64,000 nt of DNA from the NCBI RefSeq assembly GCF_002803075.1, contig NZ_NNBK01000015.1, positions 62,001 to 126,000 of the forward strand, read 5' to 3'. The notes under the pieces are model-generated. The model was not told the DNA's origin. It saw only the letters and a program-made list of their open reading frames with translations, and ran no database searches. How positions within the stretch are numbered: position 1 is the stretch's first letter; the number at the start of each line of letters is the position of its first letter. This document shows, in pieces, positions 8,512 to 16,292 of the stretch. The stretch comes from Streptomyces sp. CB01373. GTDB lineage: Bacteria > Actinomycetota > Actinomycetes > Streptomycetales > Streptomycetaceae. Both the position numbers and the translations under genes were made by a program.

Positions 8512-8883
8512 TCAGTATGGAAATTCGGCTTCGCCGACGACTTTGGCGGCCGTCAGCGCCACCAGATGCCGGGTCCAGCAGTCCGATTGTTTGGTGGCGA
8601 CCTCGGAGCCGCAGGCCGCACAGACGAGATTGGGCCCGTCCTGACCGTCGAGTCCGCAGCAGCCGTTGCGACGCCCGTGATCGGGGTGCGGAACCGTTCC
8701 CGGCACGTCGTCGGGATGCAGGATGAAGCGACTGGCGTCATGGCTGATCGCATAGGTGCCTCGGGCCATCCGCGGAGGAGCGATCCGGTGACCGCACCGC
8801 TTTTCGGTGTCGCGCTGGGGCCGTGCCTCCTTGAGATCTCCGGTGAGTGGCTGACGACAGTTCGCGCAGGTGAAGAGGGTCAC
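8512..8883 (-). CDS. Small zinc-ribbon-like hypothetical protein
   Basis: The 123-residue protein starts at GTG 8883 (VTLFTCANCRQPLTG). It carries CxxC pairs near the N-terminus (TCANC) and in the second half (LVCAACGSEV), plus a CC pair in NGCCGLDGQDGPN. Four or more paired cysteines suggest a zinc-ribbon fold. The GLDGxDGPN segment is shared by a group of uncharacterised Streptomyces proteins I recognise but cannot name functionally. No signal peptide or membrane segment is visible. It lies upstream of the PBP gene on the same strand, 266 bases away, with no obvious functional link. Confidence 0.7.
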   Translation of the reverse strand: MTLFTCANCRQPLTGDLKEARPQRDTEKRCGHRIAPPRMARGTYAISHDASRFILHPDDVPGTVPHPDHGRRNGCCGLDGQDGPNLVCAACGSEVATKQSDCWTRHLVALTAAKVVGEAEFPY

Positions 8884-9070
8884 CGGGACATTGTGCCGAT
8901 CAAAAGGCTCCGCCCTCGAAGAATCCGGGCGCCCTGCTGCCGCTCGACGCCGATCAGCGCCCCGCAGGGCGCGCCGGTTGCGAGCATGGTCAGGAACTGC
9001 GAAGTGGTCAGGGGGTGCACGGGGCACCTGCTTCAGGGCGGGCCGCCTTTCGGCAGGCGTGCCGCGGTGA

Positions 9071-10702
9071 TCAGTTCCCGAGTGCCACCTGGACGATCTT
9101 GATGACGACCAGGACCATGGCGATCAGCAGATAGGTGCGCAGGGCGCCCATACCGATCCGGTACGCGGTGGACGTCACCGGCCGGGTCAGCGTTTCCAGG
9201 CGGGGCATTCGCCATGTGTCCCGGCCCGTGCGGTCGATCGGCTCCTCCGCCGTCCGACCGTGGCGCCGGAGGAGGGAGTATCCGGTGGCCAGCACCCCGG
9301 CGATGGCGCATCCGGCCATGATCCGCAGGATCGCGTGCGCGGAGATGTCCGGGAACAGCACGGAGGCGGTCAGGATGATCGACAGGGCGACCAGCACACC
9401 GACCACGGCGGCGGTGAACGCGTTGGTCCTGCGACCGTTGACCCATGGGCCCAGGACGGCCCTGTCGTTGCACAGCAGCAGCAGGAACACCGACGCCGAC
9501 GGCAGCAGCACCCCGGCCAGGGTCTGTACGCCCTCGGTCAGCAGGCCCAGCGGGGAGCCGGGGATCAGCACGATCACCGCGGCGGCGGCCACCAGCCCGG
9601 CGTAGACGGCGTAGAAGCCCTTGGCGCCCCGTACGCCGCGGTGCAGGGAGTGCCTGAGCCCGAGCACGTCACCGATCGCGTAGGCGGTCGACAGGGACAC
9701 CGCGAACGCGCCGATGATCGAGGCGTCCAGCAGCGCGATCGCGAACAGTACCCCGGCCAGCTTGCCGGCCTTCTGCTCGAGCCCGGTGGCGATGCCCGCA
9801 CTGTCGGTGAACTGGCCGAACCCGTGGGTACCCGCGAACGCCGCGGCGGTGAAGCCCATCATCGCCGCCGCCCCGACCACCACCACGACGATGCCGATCC
9901 ACAGGTCGGCCTTCTCGTAGCACATGAAACGCGGCGTAATCCGCTTGTCGATCACGTATGACTGCTGGAAGAACAGCTGCCACGGAGCCACCGTCGTCCC
10001 CACGATTCCGATGATCAGGAGCATCACCGTCGACAGCTGTCCGCTCCCGCCGGGAAGGCCCGGCACGATGAAGTCCCACGCCATCTGAGAGGTGTGCGGG
10101 TGGATCATGAAGTAGATCGGGACCAGGAGCAGCGAGGCCGCGCACAGTGCCATCGCCATCCGCTCGAACCGCCGGAACGATCCCGTGAACGCCGACGCGA
10201 TGATGATCCCGGCCGCGAGGACCACGGCGGCGGTCCTGGGCAGCCCCAGGTAGCCGGCCGCCAGGGTGATGCCGATGAACTCCGTCACCAGGGTGAGCGC
10301 GTTGAGCAGGAACAGATCGATCACACTGAAGGCGCCCCAGAACTTCCCGAACCGCTCCAGGATCAGCCGCGCGTGGCCGACACCGGTGACCGCGCCGAGC
10401 CGCAGCACCATCTCCTGGTTCACGTACAGCACGGGCACCAGGAGCAGCAGGGTCCACAGCAGGTGGGTGCCGTAGTTCTGGCCCGCCTGGCCATAGGTGG
10501 CGAAGGCACCGGCGTCGTTGTCGCCGACCATCACGATCAGGCCGGGGCCGACGATGGCCAGAAGGGTCTTGAGCTTGGCCGGCAGGCCGGTGCGGGGTGC
10601 GGTGTCGTCGAGCTTGATGGTGCCGAGCGCGCCTCGGATGTCACCGACGTGCGCGTCGTCGAGAACCGCGGAGCGGGCTGCCGCGGCGGTGGTGTTGGCC
10701 AT
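9071..10702 (-). CDS. NRAMP-family divalent metal transporter, probable Mg2+ type
   Basis: The 543-residue membrane protein of the SLC11/NRAMP family has about eleven helices. The first helix reads GPGLIVMVGDNDAGAFATYG (53-72). Canonical Mn/Fe NRAMPs have DPGN there; only the Asp is kept. The sixth helix reads VGTTVAPWQLFFQQ (APWQ at 239-242) where canonical transporters have a metal-binding Met-Pro-His. Loss of that Met is a feature of the NRAMP-related Mg2+ transporters (family knowledge). ATG 10702 follows gggaggtacccc. The gene lies behind an M-box riboswitch and a leader ORF, which independently indicates magnesium control. Mg2+ import is thus inferred from motifs and regulation. Confidence 0.88.
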   Translation of the reverse strand: MANTTAAAARSAVLDDAHVGDIRGALGTIKLDDTAPRTGLPAKLKTLLAIVGPGLIVMVGDNDAGAFATYGQAGQNYGTHLLWTLLLLVPVLYVNQEMVLRLGAVTGVGHARLILERFGKFWGAFSVIDLFLLNALTLVTEFIGITLAAGYLGLPRTAAVVLAAGIIIASAFTGSFRRFERMAMALCAASLLLVPIYFMIHPHTSQMAWDFIVPGLPGGSGQLSTVMLLIIGIVGTTVAPWQLFFQQSYVIDKRITPRFMCYEKADLWIGIVVVVVGAAAMMGFTAAAFAGTHGFGQFTDSAGIATGLEQKAGKLAGVLFAIALLDASIIGAFAVSLSTAYAIGDVLGLRHSLHRGVRGAKGFYAVYAGLVAAAAVIVLIPGSPLGLLTEGVQTLAGVLLPSASVFLLLLCNDRAVLGPWVNGRRTNAFTAAVVGVLVALSIILTASVLFPDISAHAILRIMAGCAIAGVLATGYSLLRRHGRTAEEPIDRTGRDTWRMPRLETLTRPVTSTAYRIGMGALRTYLLIAMVLVVIKIVQVALGN

Positions 10703-10868
10703 GGGGTACCTCCCAAATCCCCCCACCGGGGGAGGTGTTCGGAGGCACGAGGCAGCCATCCCCCCACGCGCCCGGGCGCGCAGGACAGCTCACACCGTCT
10801 CCACGGTCGTCAGGACGAAGGGGGGAAGGTGGGAAGACGGGGCGCAGCGCGGCCGCGCAGGGAGATGG

Positions 10869-10943
10869 TTACCGCGTGCCGGAAGAATGCGAGGACAAGC
10901 GGGTCAGGGGCCGACTGTGGCCCGGACTGCTACTGCAATCCAT
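10869..10943 (-). CDS. Leader ORF 1 (24 codons, Cys-Ser-rich) before the NRAMP gene
   Basis: ATG 10943 follows ggaaggaggcgagagac, a near-perfect ribosome site. The ORF encodes MDCSSSPGHSRPLTRLSSHS plus four residues and ends with TAA at 10871-10869. Serine codons are unusually often AGT (3), which is rare in GC-rich Streptomyces. It lies between the M-box and the NRAMP start, about 166 bases before the latter, the position of an attenuating leader peptide. A second leader with the same CSSSP core lies at 11855-11941. That the peptide is made is inferred from the ribosome site; translation could control the transporter mRNA. Confidence 0.55.
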   Translation of the reverse strand: MDCSSSPGHSRPLTRLSSHSSGTR

Positions 10944-11048
10944 GTCTCTCGCCTCCTTCCGGCCGGGGACACCCGCACGAGGGGCGTCGTCGACGACACG
11001 GCAAGGAGCGAACCGGTCCCGTCCGCACGACGGCGGCCGGTACACCCC

Positions 11049-11205
11049 AACTCGTCAGAGCTTTGGCACTCCACGGCGTAATCCCTCTGCGTGGGAAGCC
11101 ACTTGGGGTCACCCCTTGGGCCGGGGAGACCTGTCCTGACCCTGGGCGTCTCTCGACGTCGTGGGGTCAGTGGCCTGTGTCCGTGAAGACGCCTCACCGA
11201 ACGAG
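11049..11205 (-). ncRNA. M-box (ykoK-leader) magnesium riboswitch
   Basis: Read on the minus strand, the RNA contains CUCGUUCGGUGAGGC near its 5' end (about 11190-11205), then CACAGGCCACUGACCCC, GAGAGACGCCCAGGGUCAGG, and near its 3' end GAGUGCCAAAGCUCUGACGA (about 11053-11072). These are the conserved blocks, in order and at the usual spacing, of the M-box class: UUAGGUGAGGCUCC-like start, GACGCC-x-GGGUCAxCAG core and GUGC-UAAAGCUCU end. M-boxes fold around Mg2+ and shut off magnesium transporter genes when Mg2+ is plentiful. It lies about 350 bases before the NRAMP gene on the same strand. Exact ends are approximate. Confidence 0.88.
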
Positions 11206-11225
11206 GTGCCTCTTCAACCTTCCCG

Positions 11226-11256
11226 AGTGTAGCGCCATACTTGCACGTCTACGCAA
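11226..11256 (-). promoter_or_regulatory. Candidate promoter of the M-box/NRAMP transcript
   Basis: On the minus strand TTGCGT (11256-11251) and TACACT (11231-11226) are separated by 19 bases, a slightly long spacer for a housekeeping promoter. Transcription would begin at about 11219, just ahead of the first conserved block of the M-box, so the riboswitch transcript would have its own promoter rather than depend on the gene ending at 11281. Confidence 0.45.
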
Positions 11257-11280
11257 CTTGTTGACCAGGTCTTGACGCAA

Positions 11281-11625
11281 TCAAGAGCCAGGACGTGTGC
11301 GGCCCGGGACGGCCCAGCCGCGGATCACACGGAGCTCCACACCGGCGTCCTGGGCAATGTCCTCGGGCGCCACACCGGTGCTCCAGGCGACGAGGACGGC
11401 ACGTCGGAGCTCTTCCGCACGCGTCTCCATCCCGATCTCGGCGGCTTCCCCGGACGCGGCCATCAGGGCGGCCGCGTCCTCGGTCAGCCGTTGCCTCGCG
11501 CGGCGAACCGCCAGGCGTGCTTCTTCCTGCGGACCGTTCACCGTCTGCCTCCCACGGGCCGCGCTGTCGATCAGCTCGTCGATCAGCTCTGCGTGGACGA
11601 CCGGGCGAGCTTGACGCCGAGCCAC
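11281..11625 (-). CDS. Small HTH-containing protein
   Basis: The frame from GTG 11625 (VARRQARPVVHAELIDELID) encodes 114 residues, mostly charged helices. Near the C-terminus ELRRAVLVAWSTGVAPEDIA followed by QDAGVELRVIRGW has the spacing of a helix-turn-helix. The start is uncertain. GTG 11625 has only a weak ribosome site (ggtgag) and overlaps the preceding 60-codon gene by 43 bases, suggesting translational coupling. The overlap could also mark a frameshift in one longer gene. It is the last gene of a two-gene cassette between two leader ORFs, just upstream of the M-box promoter. Function unknown; a local regulator is plausible. Confidence 0.5.
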   Translation of the reverse strand: MARRQARPVVHAELIDELIDSAARGRQTVNGPQEEARLAVRRARQRLTEDAAALMAASGEAAEIGMETRAEELRRAVLVAWSTGVAPEDIAQDAGVELRVIRGWAVPGRTRPGS

Positions 11626-11765
11626 AGCAGGCTCACCGGCATCCCGACGCCGCACGCGTCGGCCAGGGCGAGCACCGCCGGTTCGGCGACCGGCAGCAAC
11701 TGCCGCAGACCGCGCTCGGCCACCTCGGGAACAGGGAAACGGGGCAGGGTGATGGTGATCGTCAT
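11583..11765 (-). CDS. Small hypothetical protein (60 aa)
   Basis: ATG 11765 follows ggcggaggtgcgtc, a perfect ribosome site. The product starts MTITITLPRFPVPEVAERGL and continues with an amphipathic to hydrophobic helix (VLALADACGVGMPVSLLWLG), then a short basic tail. It is not a clear transmembrane protein; one weak membrane-associated helix is possible. It follows leader ORF 2 by 89 bases and overlaps the HTH-containing gene. I do not recognise the family. Confidence 0.55.
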   Translation of the reverse strand: MTITITLPRFPVPEVAERGLRQLLPVAEPAVLALADACGVGMPVSLLWLGVKLARSSTQS

Positions 11766-11854
11766 GACGCACCTCCGCCTGATCGGCACCCGAGGCGCGC
11801 CGGCGGCGAACACGATCACCGCCCGGCGCTTCGCACTTCGAGTCGAGGCGGCCG

Positions 11855-11941
11855 TCAGAGGACGGCGCGGTGGCCGCCGGGCGCCCCGGGTGCAACGGAA
11901 TGGGAGCTGGGACTGCTGGGACTACTACTGCAGGGACTCAT
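11855..11941 (-). CDS. Leader ORF 2 (28 codons, Cys-Ser-Pro-rich)
   Basis: ATG 11941 is preceded by cgaggaggtgacggg, a full-strength ribosome site. The ORF reads MSPCSSSPSSPSSHSVAPGA plus eight residues and stops with TGA at 11857-11855. Five of its serines use the rare AGT codon, three of them consecutively right after the Cys codon. The CSSSP core and its DNA (tgcagtag-agtcc) are shared with leader ORF 1 at 10869-10943. Its place 89 bases before a small gene with a strong ribosome site is that of a leader peptide rather than a structural gene. Confidence 0.5.
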   Translation of the reverse strand: MSPCSSSPSSPSSHSVAPGAPGGHRAVL

Positions 11942-12117
11942 CCCGTCACCTCCTCGGGCTGGCAGCGGTCACATGGTGCGTGGGCACAACCCACTCGACC
12001 CAGGGTACAACCGTCTCCAACGCACGCTACGGGTGAGAGCCACGATGTTCACCAGGTCGATGAGCGAGCCGTCTCAACCGCCTTACGTGATCTTGCACAG
12101 TCCCTGATCTGTTGCGC

Positions 12118-12249
12118 ATGGGTGCGGAGGAAGAGCTCGTGGACGGACGCTTCCAGCTGATCGAACGGCTCGGAAGCGGCGGAATGGGCACGGTGTGGCG
12201 GGCGAGGGACACGGTGCCGCGCCCGGACGGTCGAGCCGGCGGGTGCTGA
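12118..12249 (+). pseudogene. N-terminal stub of a Ser/Thr protein kinase
   Basis: A 43-codon frame contains LVDGRFQLIERLGSGGMGTV followed by WRARDT, the start and glycine-rich ATP loop (GxGxxGxVW) of a PknB-type kinase. After the loop the frame becomes unrelated (VPRPDGRAGGC) and stops at 12249. The catalytic Lys, HRD and DFG motifs are absent. This is a truncated remnant of a eukaryotic-type kinase gene, probably left by a deletion. Confidence 0.75.
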
Positions 12250-12673
12250 TGTGCACTCCGTCGACCAGCCGTCCCGCCGGAGGCCGTGACGGCGGACAGA
12301 CAGAACCGAAGCCACAGCCGGGGCGGGCGGTCCGTGTCATCATCCGGCGCATCGCCACCACAATGGAGGGGGGCGTCTCCCACAGATGGCGCCAGGCGAC
12401 CAGCACTGTGCCCAACTGCAGTTCCAACGCCGGTGCGGTGAACGGCGGCTGAGGCTGAGACACCCCGGCATGCGGCTCGCGCGCACCCAGGTGTAAAGCA
12501 ATATGGCTGGAATCAAACATCCAGCATTCCTCGGGCAGAAATGGGCACGAAAGGAATTCCGCACCACTTCCAGTCGGCATTCCCGATGAGCGCCCCAACC
12601 GCCAGGACACCTGGTGCACCAGCGGGCGGGATCGGCTTTTGGCGATCAGTCACCAAGCTGTTTTACTGCTCGC
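12250..12673. other. Intergenic stretch without a supported gene
   Basis: Open frames here on both strands lack ribosome sites and recognisable motifs. Base composition becomes locally less GC-rich towards 12500-12660. I see no terminator hairpin, repeat or RNA motif. It may be residual DNA from the event that truncated the kinase gene. Confidence 0.5.
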
Positions 12674-13078
12674 ATGTCTATGTGGATCATGGGGATCTGC
12701 TTCATGCTCAGCGTGCCGCTCGGCGAGGTGATCCGCCGTCGGCGATCGCGGCAGGCGTTGGCACGGGCCAGGATGGGGCAGGCAACCCTCTTCCTTGTCG
12801 GGGCCAAGCGGCCGGATGTGGGCAGCCTATGGAGTTCGGGCCGGGTGCGAGCTGACGCCGAAGAGTTTCGATGGGAACCTCGCTGGCCGTGGACTCGGCT
12901 CCGTGAGGTCCCGGCAGATCTGCGTGTTGTCCGAGTACGCCGGCAGAAGGGCGCCCAAGAGGCGTTGTGGCTCCCAGCCGGCGTCTCGGTGATCGAGTGC
13001 GAATCGTCTGACGGACCTGTATGGCTGTGGGTCGTGGACACGCAGTTGGCGCATGTAGTAAGGATGATCCGCTCCTGA
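12674..13078 (+). CDS. Hypothetical protein with N-terminal membrane segment
   Basis: The 134-residue product begins MSMWIMGICFMLSVPLGEVI followed by RRRRSRQALARA. This is one hydrophobic segment with a basic stop-transfer end, so the rest probably faces the cytoplasm. The body (WSSGRVRADAEEFRWEPRWP, later WLPAGVSVIECESSDGPVWL) has alternating strands like a small PH-type or DUF2550-like domain. That resemblance is weak and from memory. Several ATGs cluster at 12674-12704 without a strong ribosome site; the first in the hydrophobic segment is used. No functional link to neighbours. Confidence 0.5.
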   Translation: MSMWIMGICFMLSVPLGEVIRRRRSRQALARARMGQATLFLVGAKRPDVGSLWSSGRVRADAEEFRWEPRWPWTRLREVPADLRVVRVRRQKGAQEALWLPAGVSVIECESSDGPVWLWVVDTQLAHVVRMIRS

Positions 13079-13148
13079 TCACGAGTGCGGACTCGGCTCG
13101 TACTCACGACAGCGCCGGAAACGGCGCCGACCGGGTCCGCGGCGGTGG

Positions 13149-14129
13149 TCACCTCTGCGGGTCGATGAGGATCTTCCCCGCGGGGCCGCTTGCCGGGCTG
13201 TCGAGGTGGCCGGTGAGTTCGCTGAGCCCGACGCGCTTTCCGACGGCCGTGCGCAGGCGTCCGCGGCGCAGGCTCTCGAAGACCGGTGCGAACAGCCCGG
13301 ACAGGTGCCGTCCGCCGTCCTCGTGAACGGTGTCGCGCAGGCGGAAGAGCTCCACTCGTACGTCTCCGCGGCCGGTGACGCACTCCGCCGAGAGCGGCGT
13401 TCCCGACAGCAGGCCGTAGTGGACGAACACGCCGCCGCACGCCGTCAGCGTGAACACCTCTTCGCCCATGCCGCCACCGACGCAGTCGAAGGCCACATCG
13501 GCGCCTTGAGGGCCGATCACCGACCGCAATTCTTCGCGCCACCCGGGCTCGTTCGTCCGGATCACGGCCCGCCACCGGGACGGCTCGGCCACCGTCCGGC
13601 CCGGCGTTCCGCGCACGACCCCGACCGGTGCGACCCCACGATCGGTCAGGAGTTCCGCCAGGTGTCGGCCGATGGCCGATGTCGCCGCTGTGACCACCAC
13701 GTTCCGCACGCCCGGCCGGCAGAACCGCTCGACCATCAGCACGGCCGTCAAGGGGTTGATGCAGGCGAAGCAGGCGACCTCGTCGGGAAGGTCGTCCGGC
13801 ACCGGAACACACCAGGAGTAGTCGAGTCTCTTGTACTGCTGCCAGGCCCCGGCGGACCCCAGCGGCAGGACACGCCGGCCCACCGCCGCAGCAGGCACGC
13901 CCGGGCCGGCAGCGTCGATCACACCAACGCCCTCGAACCCCGGGACCATGGGGAACGACGTCCGCGAGCCGTAGGCACCCGAGACGGTCACCTCGTCCGA
14001 GGGGTTGACGGTCGACGCGAGCATGCGCACCACGACCTCACCCGTGCCAGGAGTCGCGGGCTCGTCCACATCACGCAGGGACAGGACCTCGGCGAGCGGT
14101 CCGGGCGAGTCGGCGACGGCAGCCAGCAT
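13149..14129 (-). CDS. MDR-superfamily oxidoreductase (2-enoyl reductase-like)
   Basis: The 326-residue protein of the medium-chain dehydrogenase/reductase superfamily has an N-terminal GroES-like domain (TGEVVVRMLASTVNPSDEVT, FPMVPGFEGVGVI) and a Rossmann domain (VVVTAATSAIGRHLAELL). The VPGFEGVG and NPLTAVLM segments resemble mitochondrial-type trans-2-enoyl-CoA/ACP reductases and quinone oxidoreductases without zinc. The usual nucleotide motif GAxxGVG is altered to AATSAIG, common in that subgroup. Start 14129 follows gggaggccgttg. It is convergent with the hypothetical gene ending at 13078 and isolated from the operon at 14236-17446. Substrate unknown. Confidence 0.85.
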   Translation of the reverse strand: MLAAVADSPGPLAEVLSLRDVDEPATPGTGEVVVRMLASTVNPSDEVTVSGAYGSRTSFPMVPGFEGVGVIDAAGPGVPAAAVGRRVLPLGSAGAWQQYKRLDYSWCVPVPDDLPDEVACFACINPLTAVLMVERFCRPGVRNVVVTAATSAIGRHLAELLTDRGVAPVGVVRGTPGRTVAEPSRWRAVIRTNEPGWREELRSVIGPQGADVAFDCVGGGMGEEVFTLTACGGVFVHYGLLSGTPLSAECVTGRGDVRVELFRLRDTVHEDGGRHLSGLFAPVFESLRRGRLRTAVGKRVGLSELTGHLDSPASGPAGKILIDPQR

Positions 14130-14235
14130 CAACGGCCTCCCTACCGTGCACCCGTCAGGACGCCTCATCCTACGAACAGGCGGTCCTCACGACGGCCCGG
14201 GGTGGTGCGTCCGGCTCGGCTCGATGGAGCGCGCG

Positions 14236-15441
14236 TCACATGAAGTTGCGGGTGTGCAGTGCGGACAGGGCGGCCGCCTCGCCGTCGGAGAAGCCCAGAC
14301 GGGACAGGCGGTGGCGGCGTCCCTCGTCCATCTCGGTCCGCAGCCGTCGCACCGCCTGCCAGCCGCGTGCGATGTCCTGCGGCTCGAAGGAGCCCGCAGC
14401 CAGCAGCACCAGGGAGTCGAAGACGTCCCGGTTGAGTCCCGCCGTCCCGGTCAGCGCGTCGTGCCGCCGCTCCACCGCGGCCCGCAGCCGGTCGTGCAGC
14501 AGCGGGTCGACCGTGGCCCGGTGCTCCAGGTGCCCGACCCCGAACGCCACGTGCCGCGCCTCGTCCTGGCGGACCAGACGGCTGACGCGGCGGGTGACCG
14601 GGTCGGGGGCGTGCCGCTCCAGGAACGCCAGGAGGCTGAGGAAGCTGCCCTCCCCGAGCACGGAGAGCAAGAAGGACGCGATGGAGAAGTCCGGCTCGGT
14701 CAGCAGGGTCGCGAGCGACGCCCTGCCGCCCACCGAGGAGGTGCCCATCGCACCGCCCCGCAGCAGCGCCCGCCGGGTGAAGACCTCCACGTGCCGGGCC
14801 TCGTCGGCGGCCTGGACCGCCAGCAGTTGGAGCACCTCACGGAAGTGGGGATGGACCTGGACCAGCAGTCGCGCAGGCACCACGAGGGCGGCCTGTTCGT
14901 TCTCCACGAGGTACGTCATCACCTGGACGACGGCGGCCTCGATCTCGTCGGGCAGGGTGAAATCGGCATCCCACTCCACCGCATCCTGGGGGTCCCACTG
15001 TGAGGCGGCCGCCTGCTGGTAAAGGCGCGGCGCGAGGTCAGCCCACGCGATGTCCCGGTCGACCACCGTGAAGGGCACCTCGGGGCCGCCCGCCTCCACC
15101 AGCGCCCCGCGTGCCGCGAGGCCCCAGTGCAGGGGCGCCCGCTCGGCGATCTGCGCGGCGGACGGGCCACCGGCGCGTTGTGCGGCCTTGAAACGTGCCT
15201 CCGCGGCAGGCCCCGCCCGCAGGCGCGCCACCATCGGCGCCTCCCCCGGCTCGGCGGTCCGAAGCTCGTGCCCTTCATGGCGGCACCAGACGGCCAGGTG
15301 CGGCAGCAGGGCCGGGTCCGTGCCGAGGACCTCGATCCGGCTGCCGTGCGGCGCCTGCCGCAGGGCGCGGTCCAGCAGCAGGTGGGCGCCCTGCTCGAAG
15401 CCGAGCGCCCCGAGGTCGACCACGGCCGTGCCGGGGGTCAT
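14236..15441 (-). CDS. Ferritin-like di-iron protein with N-terminal TusA-like domain
   Basis: The 401-residue protein has two parts. Residues 1-65 (VVDLGALGFEQGAHLLLDRA, then IEVLGTDPALLPHLAVWC) look like a TusA/SirA fold, but the catalytic Cys-Pro is replaced by FE, so it is probably non-catalytic. Residues about 150-330 form a four-helix ferritin-like domain with E180 or E182, DEARH (213-217), E264 and a second DEARH (293-297), the E/ExxH ligand set of a carboxylate-bridged di-iron site. This points to an oxygenase or oxidase. It is the last gene of a three-gene operon; its ATG overlaps the TGA of the PhnD-like gene (ATGA). Substrate unknown. Confidence 0.8.
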   Translation of the reverse strand: MTPGTAVVDLGALGFEQGAHLLLDRALRQAPHGSRIEVLGTDPALLPHLAVWCRHEGHELRTAEPGEAPMVARLRAGPAAEARFKAAQRAGGPSAAQIAERAPLHWGLAARGALVEAGGPEVPFTVVDRDIAWADLAPRLYQQAAASQWDPQDAVEWDADFTLPDEIEAAVVQVMTYLVENEQAALVVPARLLVQVHPHFREVLQLLAVQAADEARHVEVFTRRALLRGGAMGTSSVGGRASLATLLTEPDFSIASFLLSVLGEGSFLSLLAFLERHAPDPVTRRVSRLVRQDEARHVAFGVGHLEHRATVDPLLHDRLRAAVERRHDALTGTAGLNRDVFDSLVLLAAGSFEPQDIARGWQAVRRLRTEMDEGRRHRLSRLGFSDGEAAALSALHTRNFM

Positions 15442-16292
15442 GGCTGGTAGCCGTCCGCGGTGATCCGGCCGCTCGCGTCGTAGAAGCCCGTGGCGTCGAC
15501 GGCCGCGGTCAGCGGGCCGAAACCGGTCTCCCGCCCGGGCACCCAGCGGGTGAGCCCCTCCAGGTCCAGGAGCCGGCGGACTTCGGGATCGTCGTAGGAC
15601 ATGGCCAGCAGGAGGTCCGTGAACCGCTCCCCGAGTTCCGTGTCCAGGGACGGTCCCGCCGCCAGGAGGCAGTGGTCGTAGGGCGGGGTGCGCGTCAGGA
15701 GGCGTGTGCTGCCGGGCGGGAGGGTGCCCTCCTGCGCGAACAGCAGGTGGTTGGCGTCGATCATGCAGGCGGCGTCCGCCGCTCCCGCCATCAGGGCGCG
15801 TGCCGCGTCCCGTTCGCCGCCGATGTGGTCGCCGTGCAGGCCCACTCCGGTGTCGTGGCGGCGTACCTCGAAGTCGGCGCCCGCGACCAGGCCGAGGTCG
15901 GCCAGGTGCCGCAGCGGGATCAGGGTCGCCTGGGGCGAGTCGACCGCGCCGACGGCAACGGTCCTGCCCTTGAGGTCGGCCGGCGAGCGGAGTGTGCTGT
16001 CGCACCGGACCACGACCACGGAGGTCAGGTCGCGGTCGGTGTCCCGCATGACGAGCGGTCTCACCACCGCCCCGGCCGCGGCGGCCAGCCGACGGGTGCG
16101 CAGCCAGGCCAGCGGTGAGTGCCAGGCGGCGTCGATCCGCCCGTCGACCAGATCGCGGGTCTGCCGCTCGTAATGGGAGTGGAGCACGAAGTCGAAGGGC
16201 AGGTCCCGCGCGCGCAGCCACGACCGGAATCCGGACCAGATCGTCACGACCTTGGGGTCGTACGCTACGGCGCCGAGCACCAGCTCTCTCAT
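15438..16292 (-). CDS. PhnD-like periplasmic-binding-protein-fold protein without signal peptide
   Basis: The 284-residue protein resembles the phosphate/phosphite/phosphonate-binding (PhnD) superfamily: LVLGAVAYDPKVVTIWSGFR near the start, GRIDAAWHSPLAWLRTRRLA, LKGRTVAVGAVDSPQATLIP, and a C-terminal lobe with PPYDHCLLAAGPSLD. Transport PBPs carry a lipoprotein or secretion signal, but this one starts MRELVLGAVAYDPKV directly on the first strand, so it is predicted cytoplasmic. It sits between an acyl-CoA dehydrogenase-like and a di-iron gene, overlapping each by four bases. No permease or ATPase is nearby. It is more likely a substrate-binding partner or an enzyme-like derivative than a transporter part. 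Confidence 0.8.
   Translation of the reverse strand: MRELVLGAVAYDPKVVTIWSGFRSWLRARDLPFDFVLHSHYERQTRDLVDGRIDAAWHSPLAWLRTRRLAAAAGAVVRPLVMRDTDRDLTSVVVVRCDSTLRSPADLKGRTVAVGAVDSPQATLIPLRHLADLGLVAGADFEVRRHDTGVGLHGDHIGGERDAARALMAGAADAACMIDANHLLFAQEGTLPPGSTRLLTRTPPYDHCLLAAGPSLDTELGERFTDLLLAMSYDDPEVRRLLDLEGLTRWVPGRETGFGPLTAAVDATGFYDASGRITADGYQP

Noticed and set aside
10869..11941. Interpretation of the two leader ORFs as cysteine-biosynthesis attenuators
   Set aside because: Each has only one Cys codon and no cysteine or sulfate-assimilation gene follows; the neighbours concern metal transport.
12083..12619. Minus-strand frame of 178 codons covering the kinase stub and the intergenic stretch
   Set aside because: No family resemblance and no ribosome site; considered as a transposase remnant but no transposase motif or inverted repeats were found.
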